Positions 5,939 through 14,793 of a stretch of DNA of 15,130 nt are shown here, one piece after another (position 1 is the first letter of the stretch; every line of letters begins with the position of its first letter). Location of the stretch: positions 1 to 15,130 of the forward strand of contig JAFVDC010000215.1 in assembly GCA_017478685.1 (NCBI GenBank). Direction: 5' to 3'. A program made the position numbers and the translations under genes. This DNA comes from Bacteroidales bacterium. Its GTDB lineage: Bacteria > Bacteroidota > Bacteroidia > Bacteroidales > UBA932. The notes beneath the pieces were generated by a model. That model did not search any database. It saw only the letters and a list, made by a program, of their open reading frames with translations, and was not told where the DNA came from.

Positions 5939-7285
5939 TTGAGGAAGCTTCGCGTCATACCCCCCGAAACCAGGAAGCTGTTCCTGAGCACAATGTCCGT
6001 CCTTATCATCGCAGAGATGGCCGATGCCCTCTGCGGTGTCATTGACGCCATGTACGTGGGAAAGTTCCTGGGCTCCGACGCCATGGCCGCCCACGGCGTT
6101 TCGGCCCCGGTTTTCACTTTCCTTTGCATTTTCAGCTACCTTCTTGCCGCCGGAATCCAGCACTCCTGCTCCTTGGCCCTGAGCCAGGGGCGTCCGGCCG
6201 AAGCCAACGGCTACTTCAACATGGCCGTCATCATCATTCTGGTCCTTTCGGCCGTCTTTACGGCAATAGGGATTGCCGCGCCGGAGTGGGTTGCCGCAAT
6301 GCTCGGGTCCGGCGGCGGAGACATCAACCTCCTGGCGGGTCAGTACCTCAGGGGCGTTGCGCCCGGAACAGCGCCGCTGCTTCTCTTCCTTATCATGGTG
6401 CCCATACTGCAACTGGAGGGGAAATGGAGCCTCATTCGCGCCGGAAGCATTGTGATGGCGGTCTCCGACATTGCCCTGGACTATGTCAACATCCACTTCC
6501 TGAATGGCGGGATGCTCGGGATGGGAATGTCCACAAGCATAAGCTACACCCTGGGGTTCGCCGTGTTCCTTCTGTATTTCGGCCGAAAAGACCGCAGGTT
6601 CAGCCTCCGCTTCAAGGACGTCCGCGGCATCCATCTCCCGGGCTTCCTCTCACAGGGGCTGCCCGCAGGGGTCAGGATGGTTGCGCGCATGCTCTCGCTT
6701 GTCATCATCAACCTCCTTACCATAAACCTTGCAGGCGCCACGGCAATGGCCGCCATGGCCATCCAGAGGAACGTCTCCACCGTTGTCCTCAGCGCCGTAG
6801 TGGGACTTTGCGGAGCCGTCCTTACGCTTACGTCAATAAGTTTCGGCAAAAACGACACCGAAGGCATGGAAGATGCCTTACGGCTTGGCTACCGACACTC
6901 TTTCGGGGTTGTCGCCATCTTTGCGACGGTCCTGTTTTTAATTTCCGGGCCTCTCGTTTCCCTGTACATCGACACCTCGGATCCCGTATTCCCCATGGCC
7001 AAAGAAGCCGTCCGCTGGCTTGCCGCCTCCATGCCGCTTCTTGCCTGGAACTGGAGTTACGGAAGTTTCCTTCACGGAATAGGCCAGATAAGGCTTTCAA
7101 CGTCCCTTTTCATCTTCGGAGAACTCATTGTGCAGTCCTTTACAGCAACCGTAATGGGGCTCATCTGGGCCGAAAGAGGCATTTTCTCCTCATTTGTTGT
7201 AAGCCAGGCCATCATTCTGCTTCTCCTCATTTTATACCGTTCCAAATTTTTCGTACCTTTGTCAGATAAACATCCAAAGGAATGA
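5939..7285 (+). CDS. MATE family efflux transporter
   Basis: The 448-residue inner-membrane protein has about twelve hydrophobic segments in two similar halves (roughly 14-230 and 240-440), the length and layout of MATE exporters. The N-terminal part (IIAEMADALCGVIDAMYVGK) matches the first MATE helix and loop. These transporters use Na+ or H+ gradients to expel cationic or other small molecules; substrate is not predictable. The TTG at 5939 is preferred because the first in-frame ATG (5993) would cut the first helix. The gene starts 3 nt after the barrel gene. Its stop overlaps the next start (ATGA), coupling it to the binding protein. Confidence 0.9.
   Translation: MRKLRVIPPETRKLFLSTMSVLIIAEMADALCGVIDAMYVGKFLGSDAMAAHGVSAPVFTFLCIFSYLLAAGIQHSCSLALSQGRPAEANGYFNMAVIIILVLSAVFTAIGIAAPEWVAAMLGSGGGDINLLAGQYLRGVAPGTAPLLLFLIMVPILQLEGKWSLIRAGSIVMAVSDIALDYVNIHFLNGGMLGMGMSTSISYTLGFAVFLLYFGRKDRRFSLRFKDVRGIHLPGFLSQGLPAGVRMVARMLSLVIINLLTINLAGATAMAAMAIQRNVSTVVLSAVVGLCGAVLTLTSISFGKNDTEGMEDALRLGYRHSFGVVAIFATVLFLISGPLVSLYIDTSDPVFPMAKEAVRWLAASMPLLAWNWSYGSFLHGIGQIRLSTSLFIFGELIVQSFTATVMGLIWAERGIFSSFVVSQAIILLLLILYRSKFFVPLSDKHPKE
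7231..7261 (+). promoter_or_regulatory. Possible internal promoter before the binding protein gene
   Basis: TACCTTTG (7254-7261) matches TAnnTTTG, and TTTA (7231-7234) lies 19 bp upstream, one base off the -33 consensus. Both are inside the end of the MATE gene. Transcription from about 7268 would give a 14-nt leader before the ATG at 7282. The local bases are AT-richer than the surrounding coding sequence. Confidence 0.45.
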
Positions 7286-8250
7286 AAGTATTTCGTGCGG
7301 CAATAACGCTCTCACTCGCCTTGCTTTTGGCACTTCCGCTTGCGGCCCAGAAAAAGGCCGCGCAGCAGCAAGAGCGTCTTGTGTTTACGCCGCAGTGGAC
7401 GGCCCAGGCCCAGTTTGCCGGTTATTACGCCGCCCTTGAAAAAGGATTCTACGCCCAGGAAGGCCTGGATGTAGTGATAGAGCATCCCAATGCCTCCAGA
7501 AGCGCCATAGACCGCGTACGCCGGAACCAGAGCCACATAACCACCCTTCCCGTAACGCAGGCCATCGAGGCCCTGGACCATGGAGTGAAACTGGTGAACA
7601 TCCTCCAGACATCCATGAACAGTTCCCTCATGATAGTGTCTCGGCGCGGGGCCAATCCCCTGTCACAGAAGGGCGCCACGGTGTCTTGCTTCAGGGCCGG
7701 GTACTCCCAGCTTGCAAAAAGCATGGCCCAGGACAAGAACCTCCAGTACCAGTGGATAGAATCGGCCGGAATGCTCAACCTCTTCATCCCTGGCGCCGTA
7801 GTCGCATCCCTGGCCATGAGCTACAACGAATACCTGCAGTTCCTCCAGACCGGCATAATAGACCGCAATCCGAATATTGTCTTCCGCTTCCGCGACAACG
7901 GCTACAACATCCAGGAAGACGGACTGTACATGACCCGGGAAGAGTATGATAAGAACCCTGAGCGCGCAAAGAAGGTCGCACGCGCCAGCATGAAGGGCTG
8001 GGAATGGGTGGCCGAACACCCGGACGAAACCATGGAGATTGTGATGAAGCATGTGAGGCGCAATCACATTGCCACAAACCCCATACTCCAGCGCCTCATG
8101 CTGGATGAGATCCTTGACCTCATGGAAGACTACGAAACCGGCCTCCGTGAATACGAACTCCGCGAAGACATGTTCAACCAGGCCGTAATGTTTCTCATGA
8201 GAGGCGGCATCATCAAAAACCAGCACACCATAAAAGAACTGCTGCCATGA
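7282..8250 (+). CDS. NMT1/THI5-like periplasmic substrate-binding protein
   Basis: The 322-residue protein begins with a cleavable signal (cleavage probably after A22 in LAAQ; no lipobox) and then the NMT1/SsuA-type opening TPQWTAQAQFAGYYAALEKG and FYAQEGLDV (to residue 64). Members bind thiamine precursors, sulfonates, nitrate analogues or similar small molecules in the periplasm; the ligand here is unknown. It has the full two-lobe length. No ABC permease or ATPase follows. Instead, its stop overlaps the start of a membrane phosphatase with an extracytoplasmic sensor, and its start overlaps the MATE stop. I infer that it may deliver a ligand to the sensor rather than to a transporter, though a permease encoded elsewhere remains possible. 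Confidence 0.87.
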   Translation: MKVFRAAITLSLALLLALPLAAQKKAAQQQERLVFTPQWTAQAQFAGYYAALEKGFYAQEGLDVVIEHPNASRSAIDRVRRNQSHITTLPVTQAIEALDHGVKLVNILQTSMNSSLMIVSRRGANPLSQKGATVSCFRAGYSQLAKSMAQDKNLQYQWIESAGMLNLFIPGAVVASLAMSYNEYLQFLQTGIIDRNPNIVFRFRDNGYNIQEDGLYMTREEYDKNPERAKKVARASMKGWEWVAEHPDETMEIVMKHVRRNHIATNPILQRLMLDEILDLMEDYETGLREYELREDMFNQAVMFLMRGGIIKNQHTIKELLP

Positions 8251-10181
8251 GTATCCTGGATAAAATAAGAGGGTCTCTCTCCACCCGTCTCAGTCTCTGG
8301 ACCGTGGTATTCGCCGCGCTGGTTTTCAACCTTTCCCTGGCGCTTGTCGCCATACGCTCCCGGGACACCATACGCCAGGAAGCGGTAAAAACCGCAAACC
8401 AGGTCCTGGACAACACCGTTCTCCGCACCAACTACATCCTGGAAGACGTAGAATCCCTGGCCGACAACCTCGAGTGGCTCATCTACAAAGACATCGACCA
8501 CCCCGATGCCATGCTTGAGCTCTCCCGCAACATAGTGCTCAACAACACCTTCCTAAACGGCTGCTCAATATCCTTCGAGCCCAATTTCTATCCCCAGAAA
8601 GGAAAGTACTTCAGCGCCTACTCCAACAACAACGGCCGCTATGTGTACACCATGCAGGAAGGCTCCGACGACTACCAGTACTTCTACCTCAACTGGTACA
8701 TGCTCCCTAAGCTCCTCATGCAGCCGTGCTGGACAGAGCCTTACACAGACCAGGAAGAAGGAGATGAAGCCACCATGGACCTTGCCATGAACGTGTCTTA
8801 CTGCAAGCCCCTCACCGCAGCGGACGGGTCGTTCATAGGCGTGGTTTCCCTGGATATATCCCTCAAATGGCTCTCCGAAACCATTTCCTCCGTCAAGCCC
8901 TATCCCAACTCATATGCCTTCCTGGTGGGCCGCGGCGGCACTTACCTTGTTCACCCGGACCCCGAAAAACTCTTCTACCAGACCATTTTCACGGAAAGCC
9001 TTGTAAACCGGATTTCTCCGGAGCAGATGCAGCTTGGCCATGACATGCTGGCCTGGAAGGAGGGAATGTCCAATTTCAACATCAACGGGAAATCCAGCTA
9101 CATCACCTACAAGCCCCTCATGACAACGGGCTGGAGCCTTGCCATAGTGTGTCCGGAATCCGACATCTTCGGCGGCTACAACCGCCTAAGGAACGTCCTT
9201 CTTGCAAGCATAATCCTTGGCCTCACCCTAATGTTCCTTGTGATGAACTACCTCATAAGGCGCCAGCTTGCACCGCTTTCACGCCTTGCAAAAAGCGCGG
9301 AGGTAATGGCCTCCGGAAACCTGGACGCCGATATCCCCCACATGGAACGGAAAGACGAGGTAGGAACCCTCAACAGGGCATTCCGCTACATGCAGGTGTC
9401 CCTGAGGGATTACATCGACAAACTTACTACGGCAACGGCAAAGCGTGAAAGGATAGAGGGCGAACTCCAGATTGCCCGCGACATCCAGATGGGCATGGTT
9501 CCCCGCAACTTCCCCGCATTTCCGGGCCGAACCGACATCGACCTCTTTGCATCAATGTCCCCTGCAAAGGAGGTTGGCGGAGACCTCTACGACTACTTCA
9601 TAAAGGAAGACAAGCTGTATTTCTGCATTGCGGACGTAAGCGGCAAAGGCGTTCCCGCCAGCCTGTTCATGGCCGTTGTAAGGAACCTCTTCCGCGTGGT
9701 GGCCTCCGAGGGCGAAGTTCCCGAAGAGATTGCCCGCCGCATCAACGACACCGTATCCGAGGACAACGAGCAGCTCATGTTCATCACAATGTTCATCGGC
9801 ATGGCAGACCTTAAGACCGGGAAACTGAGCTTCTGCAACTGCGGCCACAATCCTCCGGTGCTGCTTGGCGGCAAGCCCGGCTTCATGGAATGCGAGCCCA
9901 ACGTGCCGCTTGGAATTGCTCCCGGATTCGTTTTCAAGGGACAGAGCATCAAGGATTTCCGCGGCACGCCCATACTTCTTTACACGGACGGTCTCAATGA
10001 GGCCGAAAACTCCGCCCACGAGGAACTTGGCAACGACCGCCTCATCCAAAGCCTCTCCGAAAATCCGTACAAGGATGCCCAGGCAACAATTGACACACTC
10101 CTGGATACGGTGGCAGCCCATGTTGGGGATGCCGAACAAAGCGACGACCTTACACTACTGTGTATTAACCTCAAACCATGA
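8247..10181 (+). CDS. Membrane-bound SpoIIE/RsbU-type PP2C phosphatase with Cache sensor and HAMP
   Basis: The 644-residue protein has transmembrane helix 1 (about 15-36), a large periplasmic region resembling a double Cache sensor (about 45-305), helix 2 (316-337), HAMP (338-390), a helical linker with ELQIARDIQMGMVP (406-419, typical before SpoIIE domains) and a PP2C domain (about 430-643). Metal-binding motifs are intact: GGDLYDYF (D446), ADVSGKG (D463), YTDGLNEAEN (D581) and SDDLTLL (D633/D634). Such phosphatases dephosphorylate STAS anti-anti-sigma proteins in partner-switching pathways. No STAS protein or RsbW-like kinase is encoded in this window, so the target lies elsewhere. The gene overlaps the binding protein upstream and the GH3 gene downstream by ATGA. 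The upstream Ser/Thr kinase at 1-1030 is a conceivable opponent, but nothing links them directly. Confidence 0.93.
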   Translation: MSILDKIRGSLSTRLSLWTVVFAALVFNLSLALVAIRSRDTIRQEAVKTANQVLDNTVLRTNYILEDVESLADNLEWLIYKDIDHPDAMLELSRNIVLNNTFLNGCSISFEPNFYPQKGKYFSAYSNNNGRYVYTMQEGSDDYQYFYLNWYMLPKLLMQPCWTEPYTDQEEGDEATMDLAMNVSYCKPLTAADGSFIGVVSLDISLKWLSETISSVKPYPNSYAFLVGRGGTYLVHPDPEKLFYQTIFTESLVNRISPEQMQLGHDMLAWKEGMSNFNINGKSSYITYKPLMTTGWSLAIVCPESDIFGGYNRLRNVLLASIILGLTLMFLVMNYLIRRQLAPLSRLAKSAEVMASGNLDADIPHMERKDEVGTLNRAFRYMQVSLRDYIDKLTTATAKRERIEGELQIARDIQMGMVPRNFPAFPGRTDIDLFASMSPAKEVGGDLYDYFIKEDKLYFCIADVSGKGVPASLFMAVVRNLFRVVASEGEVPEEIARRINDTVSEDNEQLMFITMFIGMADLKTGKLSFCNCGHNPPVLLGGKPGFMECEPNVPLGIAPGFVFKGQSIKDFRGTPILLYTDGLNEAENSAHEELGNDRLIQSLSENPYKDAQATIDTLLDTVAAHVGDAEQSDDLTLLCINLKP

Positions 10182-11251
10182 AACTCACACTTATCTTAAT
10201 TGCCACCCTGTCCCTTGCCTTTTCCTGCGGCCCTTCCAGGCTTTCAAGGGAGGCACGCATAGATTCGGCCGTAGATTCCACACTTTCTTCGATGACCCTT
10301 GAAGACAAGGTGTGGCAGCTTTTTACTGTGGGGACGCACGAGCTTCCGGATTCGGCCATGGGCCCGGTTGGCGGCGTAATCCTGTTTGCCTATGACATCA
10401 AGGATTCGGCCCAGCTCCGTCACCTTACGGACAGCCTCCACGCCCTTCCGGGAAGCCCCCTCATCTCCATCGACGAGGAAGGCGGAAGGGTTGCGCGCAT
10501 AGGCCGGAACAAGGCTTTCAAAGTGAAGAGAGTTCCTCCCATGGCCCAGGTAAAAACGCCCGCGGAAGCCTATGAAAGCGCCTTTGCCATTGGAAGTTAC
10601 CTTGCCCTTTTCGGCATAGACATAGACTTTGCCCCTGTGGCCGATGTAAACACCAATCCGGAAAACGTGGTCATTGGAGACAGGGCTTTTTCATCGGATC
10701 CATCGGATGCCGCCCCCAAGGTGGTGAAATATCTGGAAGGCCTTTCCGCTGCCGGCGTTTACGGCTGCATCAAGCACTTCCCCGGCCACGGAGACACCTC
10801 CACTGACTCCCATCTTGGCTACTCCCAGAGCCTTAAAACCTGGGAAGAGCTGCTTGAATGCGAGATGATCACCTTCAAGGCCGGAATTGAGGCCGGGACT
10901 CCCCTTGTCATGAGCGCCCATATTGCCGTTCCTGCCATAACCGGCTCCGGAGTGCCCTCCACGCTTTCTCCGCTTATGCTTACTGAAAAGCTTCGCGGGG
11001 AGCTTGGCTATGAAGGGGCCATCATCACTGACGCCCTCAGGATGGGCGCCATTTCCAAAGAATATTCGGCCTCGGATGCCGCTGCACTGGCTTTTATCGC
11101 CGGAGCGGACATGCTTCTGTTGCCGGAGAATCCCGTCGAAGCATTCAACGGCGTCATGGCCGCAATTGCAGACGGCCGAATTAGCCCTGAACGCCTTGAC
11201 TCCAGCGTTCGCCGCATACTATATCTGAAACTATCCAAATCCATAAACTAA
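10178..11251 (+). CDS. GH3 beta-N-acetylhexosaminidase-like lipoprotein
   Basis: The 357-residue protein has a lipoprotein signal with lipobox AFSC (C17), then a single GH3 TIM barrel of NagZ size. The signature [16 protein letters not shown] (199-214) holds the D210/H212 dyad that serves as acid/base in beta-N-acetylglucosaminidases of this family, and D285 in ITDALRMG is the expected nucleophile. The early motif [10 protein letters not shown] (98-107) is also typical. It should remove N-acetylglucosamine from peptidoglycan fragments or glycans. The lipid anchor places it in the periplasm or at the cell surface, unlike cytoplasmic proteobacterial NagZ. The start overlaps the phosphatase stop, and aspA begins one base after its stop. 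Activity on other beta-glycosides is possible. Confidence 0.9.
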   Translation: MKLTLILIATLSLAFSCGPSRLSREARIDSAVDSTLSSMTLEDKVWQLFTVGTHELPDSAMGPVGGVILFAYDIKDSAQLRHLTDSLHALPGSPLISIDEEGGRVARIGRNKAFKVKRVPPMAQVKTPAEAYESAFAIGSYLALFGIDIDFAPVADVNTNPENVVIGDRAFSSDPSDAAPKVVKYLEGLSAAGVYGCIKHFPGHGDTSTDSHLGYSQSLKTWEELLECEMITFKAGIEAGTPLVMSAHIAVPAITGSGVPSTLSPLMLTEKLRGELGYEGAIITDALRMGAISKEYSASDAAALAFIAGADMLLLPENPVEAFNGVMAAIADGRISPERLDSSVRRILYLKLSKSIN

Positions 11252-11252
11252 C

Positions 11253-12665
11253 ATGTCAGAAAAACTTTACAGGGTCGAGAGCGACCTTATCGGTGAACAA
11301 CAGGTTCCCGCCAACGCTTACTACGGTGTCCAAACCCAGCGTGCCATCAATAACTACAAGATCTCCAACACGCACATGTGCGACTATCCGGAGTACATCA
11401 TCGCAATTGCCTACGTGAAGATGGCAGCCGCCGAGGCCAATGCCCGCCTGGGCGTGCTTGACCGCAAGATCGCAGACGCGATTGTAGCGGCCTGCAAGGA
11501 GATTGTGGACGGAAAACTCTGGGACCAGTTCCCCGTGGACATGATGCAGGGCGGCGCCGGCACCTCCGTGAACATGAACGCCAACGAGGTAATCGCCAAC
11601 CGCGCCCTTGAACTCATGGGCCACAATAAGGGCGAATACCAGTTCTGCTCCCCCAACGACCACGTCAACTGCGCCCAGTCCACCAACGACGCCTACCCCA
11701 CCGCATTCCGCTACACCTTCGTGCGCATGAACCGCAACCTTGTGAAGGCGCTGGAGGAACTCATCGATGCCTTCAGCCGCAAGGGCGAAGAGTTTGCCGG
11801 CGTGCTCAAGATGGGCCGCACGCAGCTCCAGGACGCCGTTCCCATGACTTCCGGCCAGGAATTCCACGCTTTTGCAACCAACCTCATGGAAGAACTCGCG
11901 AACCTTGAGAGGAACGTGGTTATCCTCAAGGAAATCCACATGGGCGGTACGGCTATCGGAACGGGCCTCAACGCCGTTCCAGGTTTTGACGAGCTTTGCA
12001 CAAAACTTATGAGCGAATTCACCGGAGACCACTTTGAGGTGGCCGAAGACCTTGTTGAGGCAACCCCGGATACCGGTGCATACGTGAGTTATTCGGCCGC
12101 TCTCAAGAGGCTTGCCGTGAAACTCTCCAAGATTTGCAACGACCTCAGGCTCATGGCTTCCGGCCCCCGCTGCGGCCTGCACGAGATCAACCTCCCCGCC
12201 ATGGCTCCCGGATCGTCCATCATGCCCGGCAAGGTGAACCCCGTCATCCCGGAGGTTACCAACCAGGTGTGCTTCAAGGTCATAGGCAACGACACCACCG
12301 TGGCATTTGCCGCCGAGGCCGGACAGCTCCAGCTCAACGTCATGGAGCCCGTCATCGCAGAGAGCATCCTTGAAAGCCAGACCTGGCTCACCAACGCCAT
12401 GAACACCCTTCGTGAAAAGTGCATAGACGGCATCACCGTAAACGCGGAGCACTGCTACGACATGGTGAAAAACTCTATCGGCATTGTAACCGCCCTCAAC
12501 CCCTACATCGGCTACAAGGCCTCCACCAAGGTTGCCAAGGAAGCCCTTGCCACAGGCCGAAGCGTGTACGACCTTGTGCTTGAGCACGGCCTCATGAGCA
12601 AGGAAAAGCTGGACGAGGCCCTTGACCCCGCCGCCATGACCGCACCTCATGCGCTGATAAAATAG
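11253..12665 (+). CDS. aspA: Aspartate ammonia-lyase (aspartase)
   Basis: The 470-residue cytoplasmic enzyme belongs to the fumarase/aspartase superfamily and converts L-aspartate to fumarate and ammonia. The superfamily signature [11 protein letters not shown] (320-330) contains the catalytic Ser (S321), and the substrate-binding blocks [13 protein letters not shown] (101-113) and [10 protein letters not shown] (137-146) are intact. [14 protein letters not shown] (337-350) and QLQLNVMEP are more like aspartase than class II fumarase. The length is the family norm. It follows the GH3 gene after one base. In anaerobic Bacteroidales the fumarate formed can feed fumarate respiration, and the class I fumarase that starts at 14794 acts on the same metabolite. 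Class II fumarase is the main alternative, judged less likely. Confidence 0.95.
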   Translation: MSEKLYRVESDLIGEQQVPANAYYGVQTQRAINNYKISNTHMCDYPEYIIAIAYVKMAAAEANARLGVLDRKIADAIVAACKEIVDGKLWDQFPVDMMQGGAGTSVNMNANEVIANRALELMGHNKGEYQFCSPNDHVNCAQSTNDAYPTAFRYTFVRMNRNLVKALEELIDAFSRKGEEFAGVLKMGRTQLQDAVPMTSGQEFHAFATNLMEELANLERNVVILKEIHMGGTAIGTGLNAVPGFDELCTKLMSEFTGDHFEVAEDLVEATPDTGAYVSYSAALKRLAVKLSKICNDLRLMASGPRCGLHEINLPAMAPGSSIMPGKVNPVIPEVTNQVCFKVIGNDTTVAFAAEAGQLQLNVMEPVIAESILESQTWLTNAMNTLREKCIDGITVNAEHCYDMVKNSIGIVTALNPYIGYKASTKVAKEALATGRSVYDLVLEHGLMSKEKLDEALDPAAMTAPHALIK

Positions 12666-12674
12666 CTTTGCACC

Positions 12675-13103
12675 ATGTACAAATACAAAGAGGTAAAGGA
12701 CAATGCGTTTGTCCTTAGCATAGACAATCACGCAGAGGTATCGGCTGCGCTTATGGAGTTCTGCAAGGAAAAAGGCATCCTTGCCGGTAACATCACCGGC
12801 CTTGGAGCCGTTTCGGAGGCCACTTTCCGTTTTCTGAACCCTTCCACGCTGAAGTATGTGGACAAGACCTTCACGGAGCAGATGGAAATAACCAACCTTA
12901 CCGGGAATATCTCCGAGAAAGACGGGAAGCCTTACCTTCACCTCCACATTACGGCAAGCAGGCACGACTACACCTGCATCGGCGGGCATCTTCTTTCGGC
13001 CTATATAAACGGCGCCTGCGAGCTTTACGTGGAGGCTTTCCCCGGAGTGAAGCTGGGCCGATACCAGGACCCAGATACCGGACTTAACCTTTACGAATTC
13101 TAG
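12675..13103 (+). CDS. PPC-domain (DUF296) protein
   Basis: The 142-residue protein spans one PPC (plants and prokaryotes conserved) domain and little else. The family opens with a strand such as FVLSIDNHAEV, has ILAGNITGLGAVSEATF in the middle (35-51), and carries the conserved histidine cluster YLHLHITA (H89, H91) and GGHLL (H105), thought to bind a metal ion. In plants the domain is joined to AT-hooks; bacterial members are stand-alone trimers of unclear function. No AT-hook, signal peptide or membrane helix is present. It starts 9 nt after aspA and ends 3 nt before the DUF1963 gene, so it belongs to the same transcript. Confidence 0.88.
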   Translation: MYKYKEVKDNAFVLSIDNHAEVSAALMEFCKEKGILAGNITGLGAVSEATFRFLNPSTLKYVDKTFTEQMEITNLTGNISEKDGKPYLHLHITASRHDYTCIGGHLLSAYINGACELYVEAFPGVKLGRYQDPDTGLNLYEF

Positions 13104-13106
13104 GAT

Positions 13107-13739
13107 ATGGCTATCAGGATCAAACTTGAGGAAACCGGGCAGGAGCTCTTCTGCTGCTCAAAATGGTGGGGAGACCCTGACCTTCCCGCAGACATGGAAT
13201 ACCCCCTTGCAAAGGCCCGGGAAGACGGCGAGGAATTTGACTACCCCCTTACCTTCGTGTGCCAGATAGACTGCGCGGACATCGCCCCCTTCGACCCTGA
13301 GGGCAGGCTTCCACACGAAGGGATGTTCTACATCTTCGCAGGCCTGGACGAATACCTTGGCTTTGACAGCCCGTGGCATAACGGCATTGGGGAATGGCCC
13401 CGGGGGCAGGTGGTGGTGAAGTACACCAAGACCGTGAACATGGAAACCTTCCGAAGCGCCATCCTGGTAGACGACGAAGACGAGCCCCTTACCCAGCCCG
13501 CCCTCAAGATGACCTTCGAGGCCTGCGCAGACACCGATGACTGCACCAAACTCCTTGGCATTCCGTTCTTTGAGGAAGTGCGCCAGGAAATGGAAGGCTG
13601 CATCAACTTCCTCCAGATCGACTCCGATACCGCCGGGCTGCGCTTTTACGACGAAGGCCAGCTTAACCTCCTTTACACAAAGGCCGATTTCGAGGCCGGC
13701 AAATGGAAACTTGTCAAAGCCTACATGAGCTCCTGTTAA
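13107..13739 (+). CDS. DUF1963 (YwqG-like) protein
   Basis: The 210-residue soluble protein resembles the DUF1963/YwqG family: an early SKWWGDPDLPADMEYP block (18-33), then LTFVCQIDCADI and a GMFYIFAGLDE-like strand, followed by acidic, aromatic-rich strands. The family has no established biochemical role. It is short compared with B. subtilis-type YwqG proteins (about 260 residues) but reads through without breaks. There is no signal peptide. It lies between the PPC gene (3 nt) and a lipoprotein gene (7 nt). The family call rests on pattern memory and should be treated as probable. Confidence 0.75.
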   Translation: MAIRIKLEETGQELFCCSKWWGDPDLPADMEYPLAKAREDGEEFDYPLTFVCQIDCADIAPFDPEGRLPHEGMFYIFAGLDEYLGFDSPWHNGIGEWPRGQVVVKYTKTVNMETFRSAILVDDEDEPLTQPALKMTFEACADTDDCTKLLGIPFFEEVRQEMEGCINFLQIDSDTAGLRFYDEGQLNLLYTKADFEAGKWKLVKAYMSSC

Positions 13740-13746
13740 TGAATAA

Positions 13747-14742
13747 ATGACTATGAAAAAGCTTTCGGCAATAATACTGGCAGCCGTTTTGGCCGCCGCA
13801 TGTTCCGGGCTTGGGAACCCCTTCGGTCTGGACCTTAAGATGGAAGACTTTGAACTGGAAGGCCACGTTTTTGAAGTAACCGGCTTCAAGGGGCCCTATG
13901 GCCAGCAGGAGATAGGCCGAATGCATTACAAGGATGGCAGCGGCAACATTATTTCGGCCGAATTCACTTTCAAGGACGGAAAGGCCACGCTTGTGTTCCC
14001 CGGCGGCGCATACCGTACGGTTGGCTACACGCTGGACACCAAAGCCCGCACCATAAGCTTCGAAGCCCCAATAACCTACGGCTGCGAGGTCCGCTATAAC
14101 GGCCAGACGTATGTGGGTGAAGACATAAAGTCCGGTAAATACGAGATGATGACGGCCGGTGCCGCCGGGGTGGACGGAAAGGACCTCATGTTCTCTTTCT
14201 TCGACCCTTCGGCCAAGACTTACTCAGATTTAAGCCTTGATAACCAGCAGTGGGGCATTTCCATGGTAAGCAGGGAAAGGGCCTCCCTTATACCGGTTTA
14301 TGAGATTTCCGGAGAGTACGGGACCATGGATTCCGGCAAAAACGCATTTGACAGCGGCACCATCTGGGCCGATAGTTTCGTGTATGGCGATGCCCTTTTC
14401 CCCTGGTTTGACGCCGCCGACCTTTCAACGCTCCACTACGGCCCGCTTTGGTGCAATCCCTCCGAGGCCGATGCCCAGTGGCTCCTTGACAACTGCAGGC
14501 TTGTCCGCGTAACCGAGACTACAAACGGAGAGGAGAGCATGGCCTTCATGCACAAGACAGAGTTCACATACATCTCCCTCCTACTGCCACCGGACCTTGG
14601 GGAGGAATACGGTTTCTGGCTCTCCAATGGCAAAGCCCTTGTGTACAAGTACCTTGACCCTAAGGACGACACCAAAACCGAGGCCCGGATCATCACTCCG
14701 GATGCCGGAGCAAAGTACTTCCTTTTCCCCGTGAAGAAATAG
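13747..14742 (+). CDS. Lipoprotein of unknown function
   Basis: The 331-residue protein has a lipoprotein signal peptide with lipobox AAAC (C20 from the first ATG, C18 from the second ATG at 13753). The start at 13753 (MKKLS) is an equally good choice. After the cysteine the sequence is SGLGNPFGLDLKMEDFELEG; acidic residues come late, so surface export is uncertain. The rest is rich in beta-strand patterns with many aromatic residues and few charged helices, including FKDGKATLVFPGGAYRTVGY and TYISLLLPP, like many Bacteroidales surface or periplasmic lipoproteins. I do not recognise a domain. It is the last gene of the run that begins at 4096; 51 nt separate it from the fumarase gene. Confidence 0.75.
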   Translation: MTMKKLSAIILAAVLAAACSGLGNPFGLDLKMEDFELEGHVFEVTGFKGPYGQQEIGRMHYKDGSGNIISAEFTFKDGKATLVFPGGAYRTVGYTLDTKARTISFEAPITYGCEVRYNGQTYVGEDIKSGKYEMMTAGAAGVDGKDLMFSFFDPSAKTYSDLSLDNQQWGISMVSRERASLIPVYEISGEYGTMDSGKNAFDSGTIWADSFVYGDALFPWFDAADLSTLHYGPLWCNPSEADAQWLLDNCRLVRVTETTNGEESMAFMHKTEFTYISLLLPPDLGEEYGFWLSNGKALVYKYLDPKDDTKTEARIITPDAGAKYFLFPVKK

Positions 14743-14762
14743 GAATCCTGCCGTAAAAACGC

Positions 14763-14770
14763 TATCTTTG
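14763..14770 (+). promoter_or_regulatory. Candidate -7 box for the fumarase gene
   Basis: TATCTTTG matches TAnnTTTG and lies 23 nt before the ATG at 14794. The base quartet 19 bp upstream is TAGG, so the -33 element is weak. The following AT-rich leader (AGACTAAACAATTAAACC) is typical of Bacteroidales 5' regions. No hairpin terminator is visible between the preceding lipoprotein gene and this box. Confidence 0.55.
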
Positions 14771-14793
14771 TAGACTAAACAATTAAACCTGAT

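Noticed and set aside
6124..7269. 381-residue plus-strand frame inside the MATE gene
   Set aside because: It is rich in Arg/His/Pro, typical of an out-of-frame reading of GC-rich coding DNA, and the MATE frame is unmistakable.
12663..12670. TAGCTTTG before the PPC gene as a -7 promoter box
   Set aside because: It contains the aspA stop codon, lies only 4 nt from the ATG and has no -33 element (CCGC), so transcription could not start usefully before the gene.
11256..12989. 577-residue open frame on the minus strand opposite aspA and the PPC gene
   Set aside because: It mirrors the codon bias of highly recognisable plus-strand genes, is rich in His/Val/Gly, crosses a gene boundary and shows no domain.
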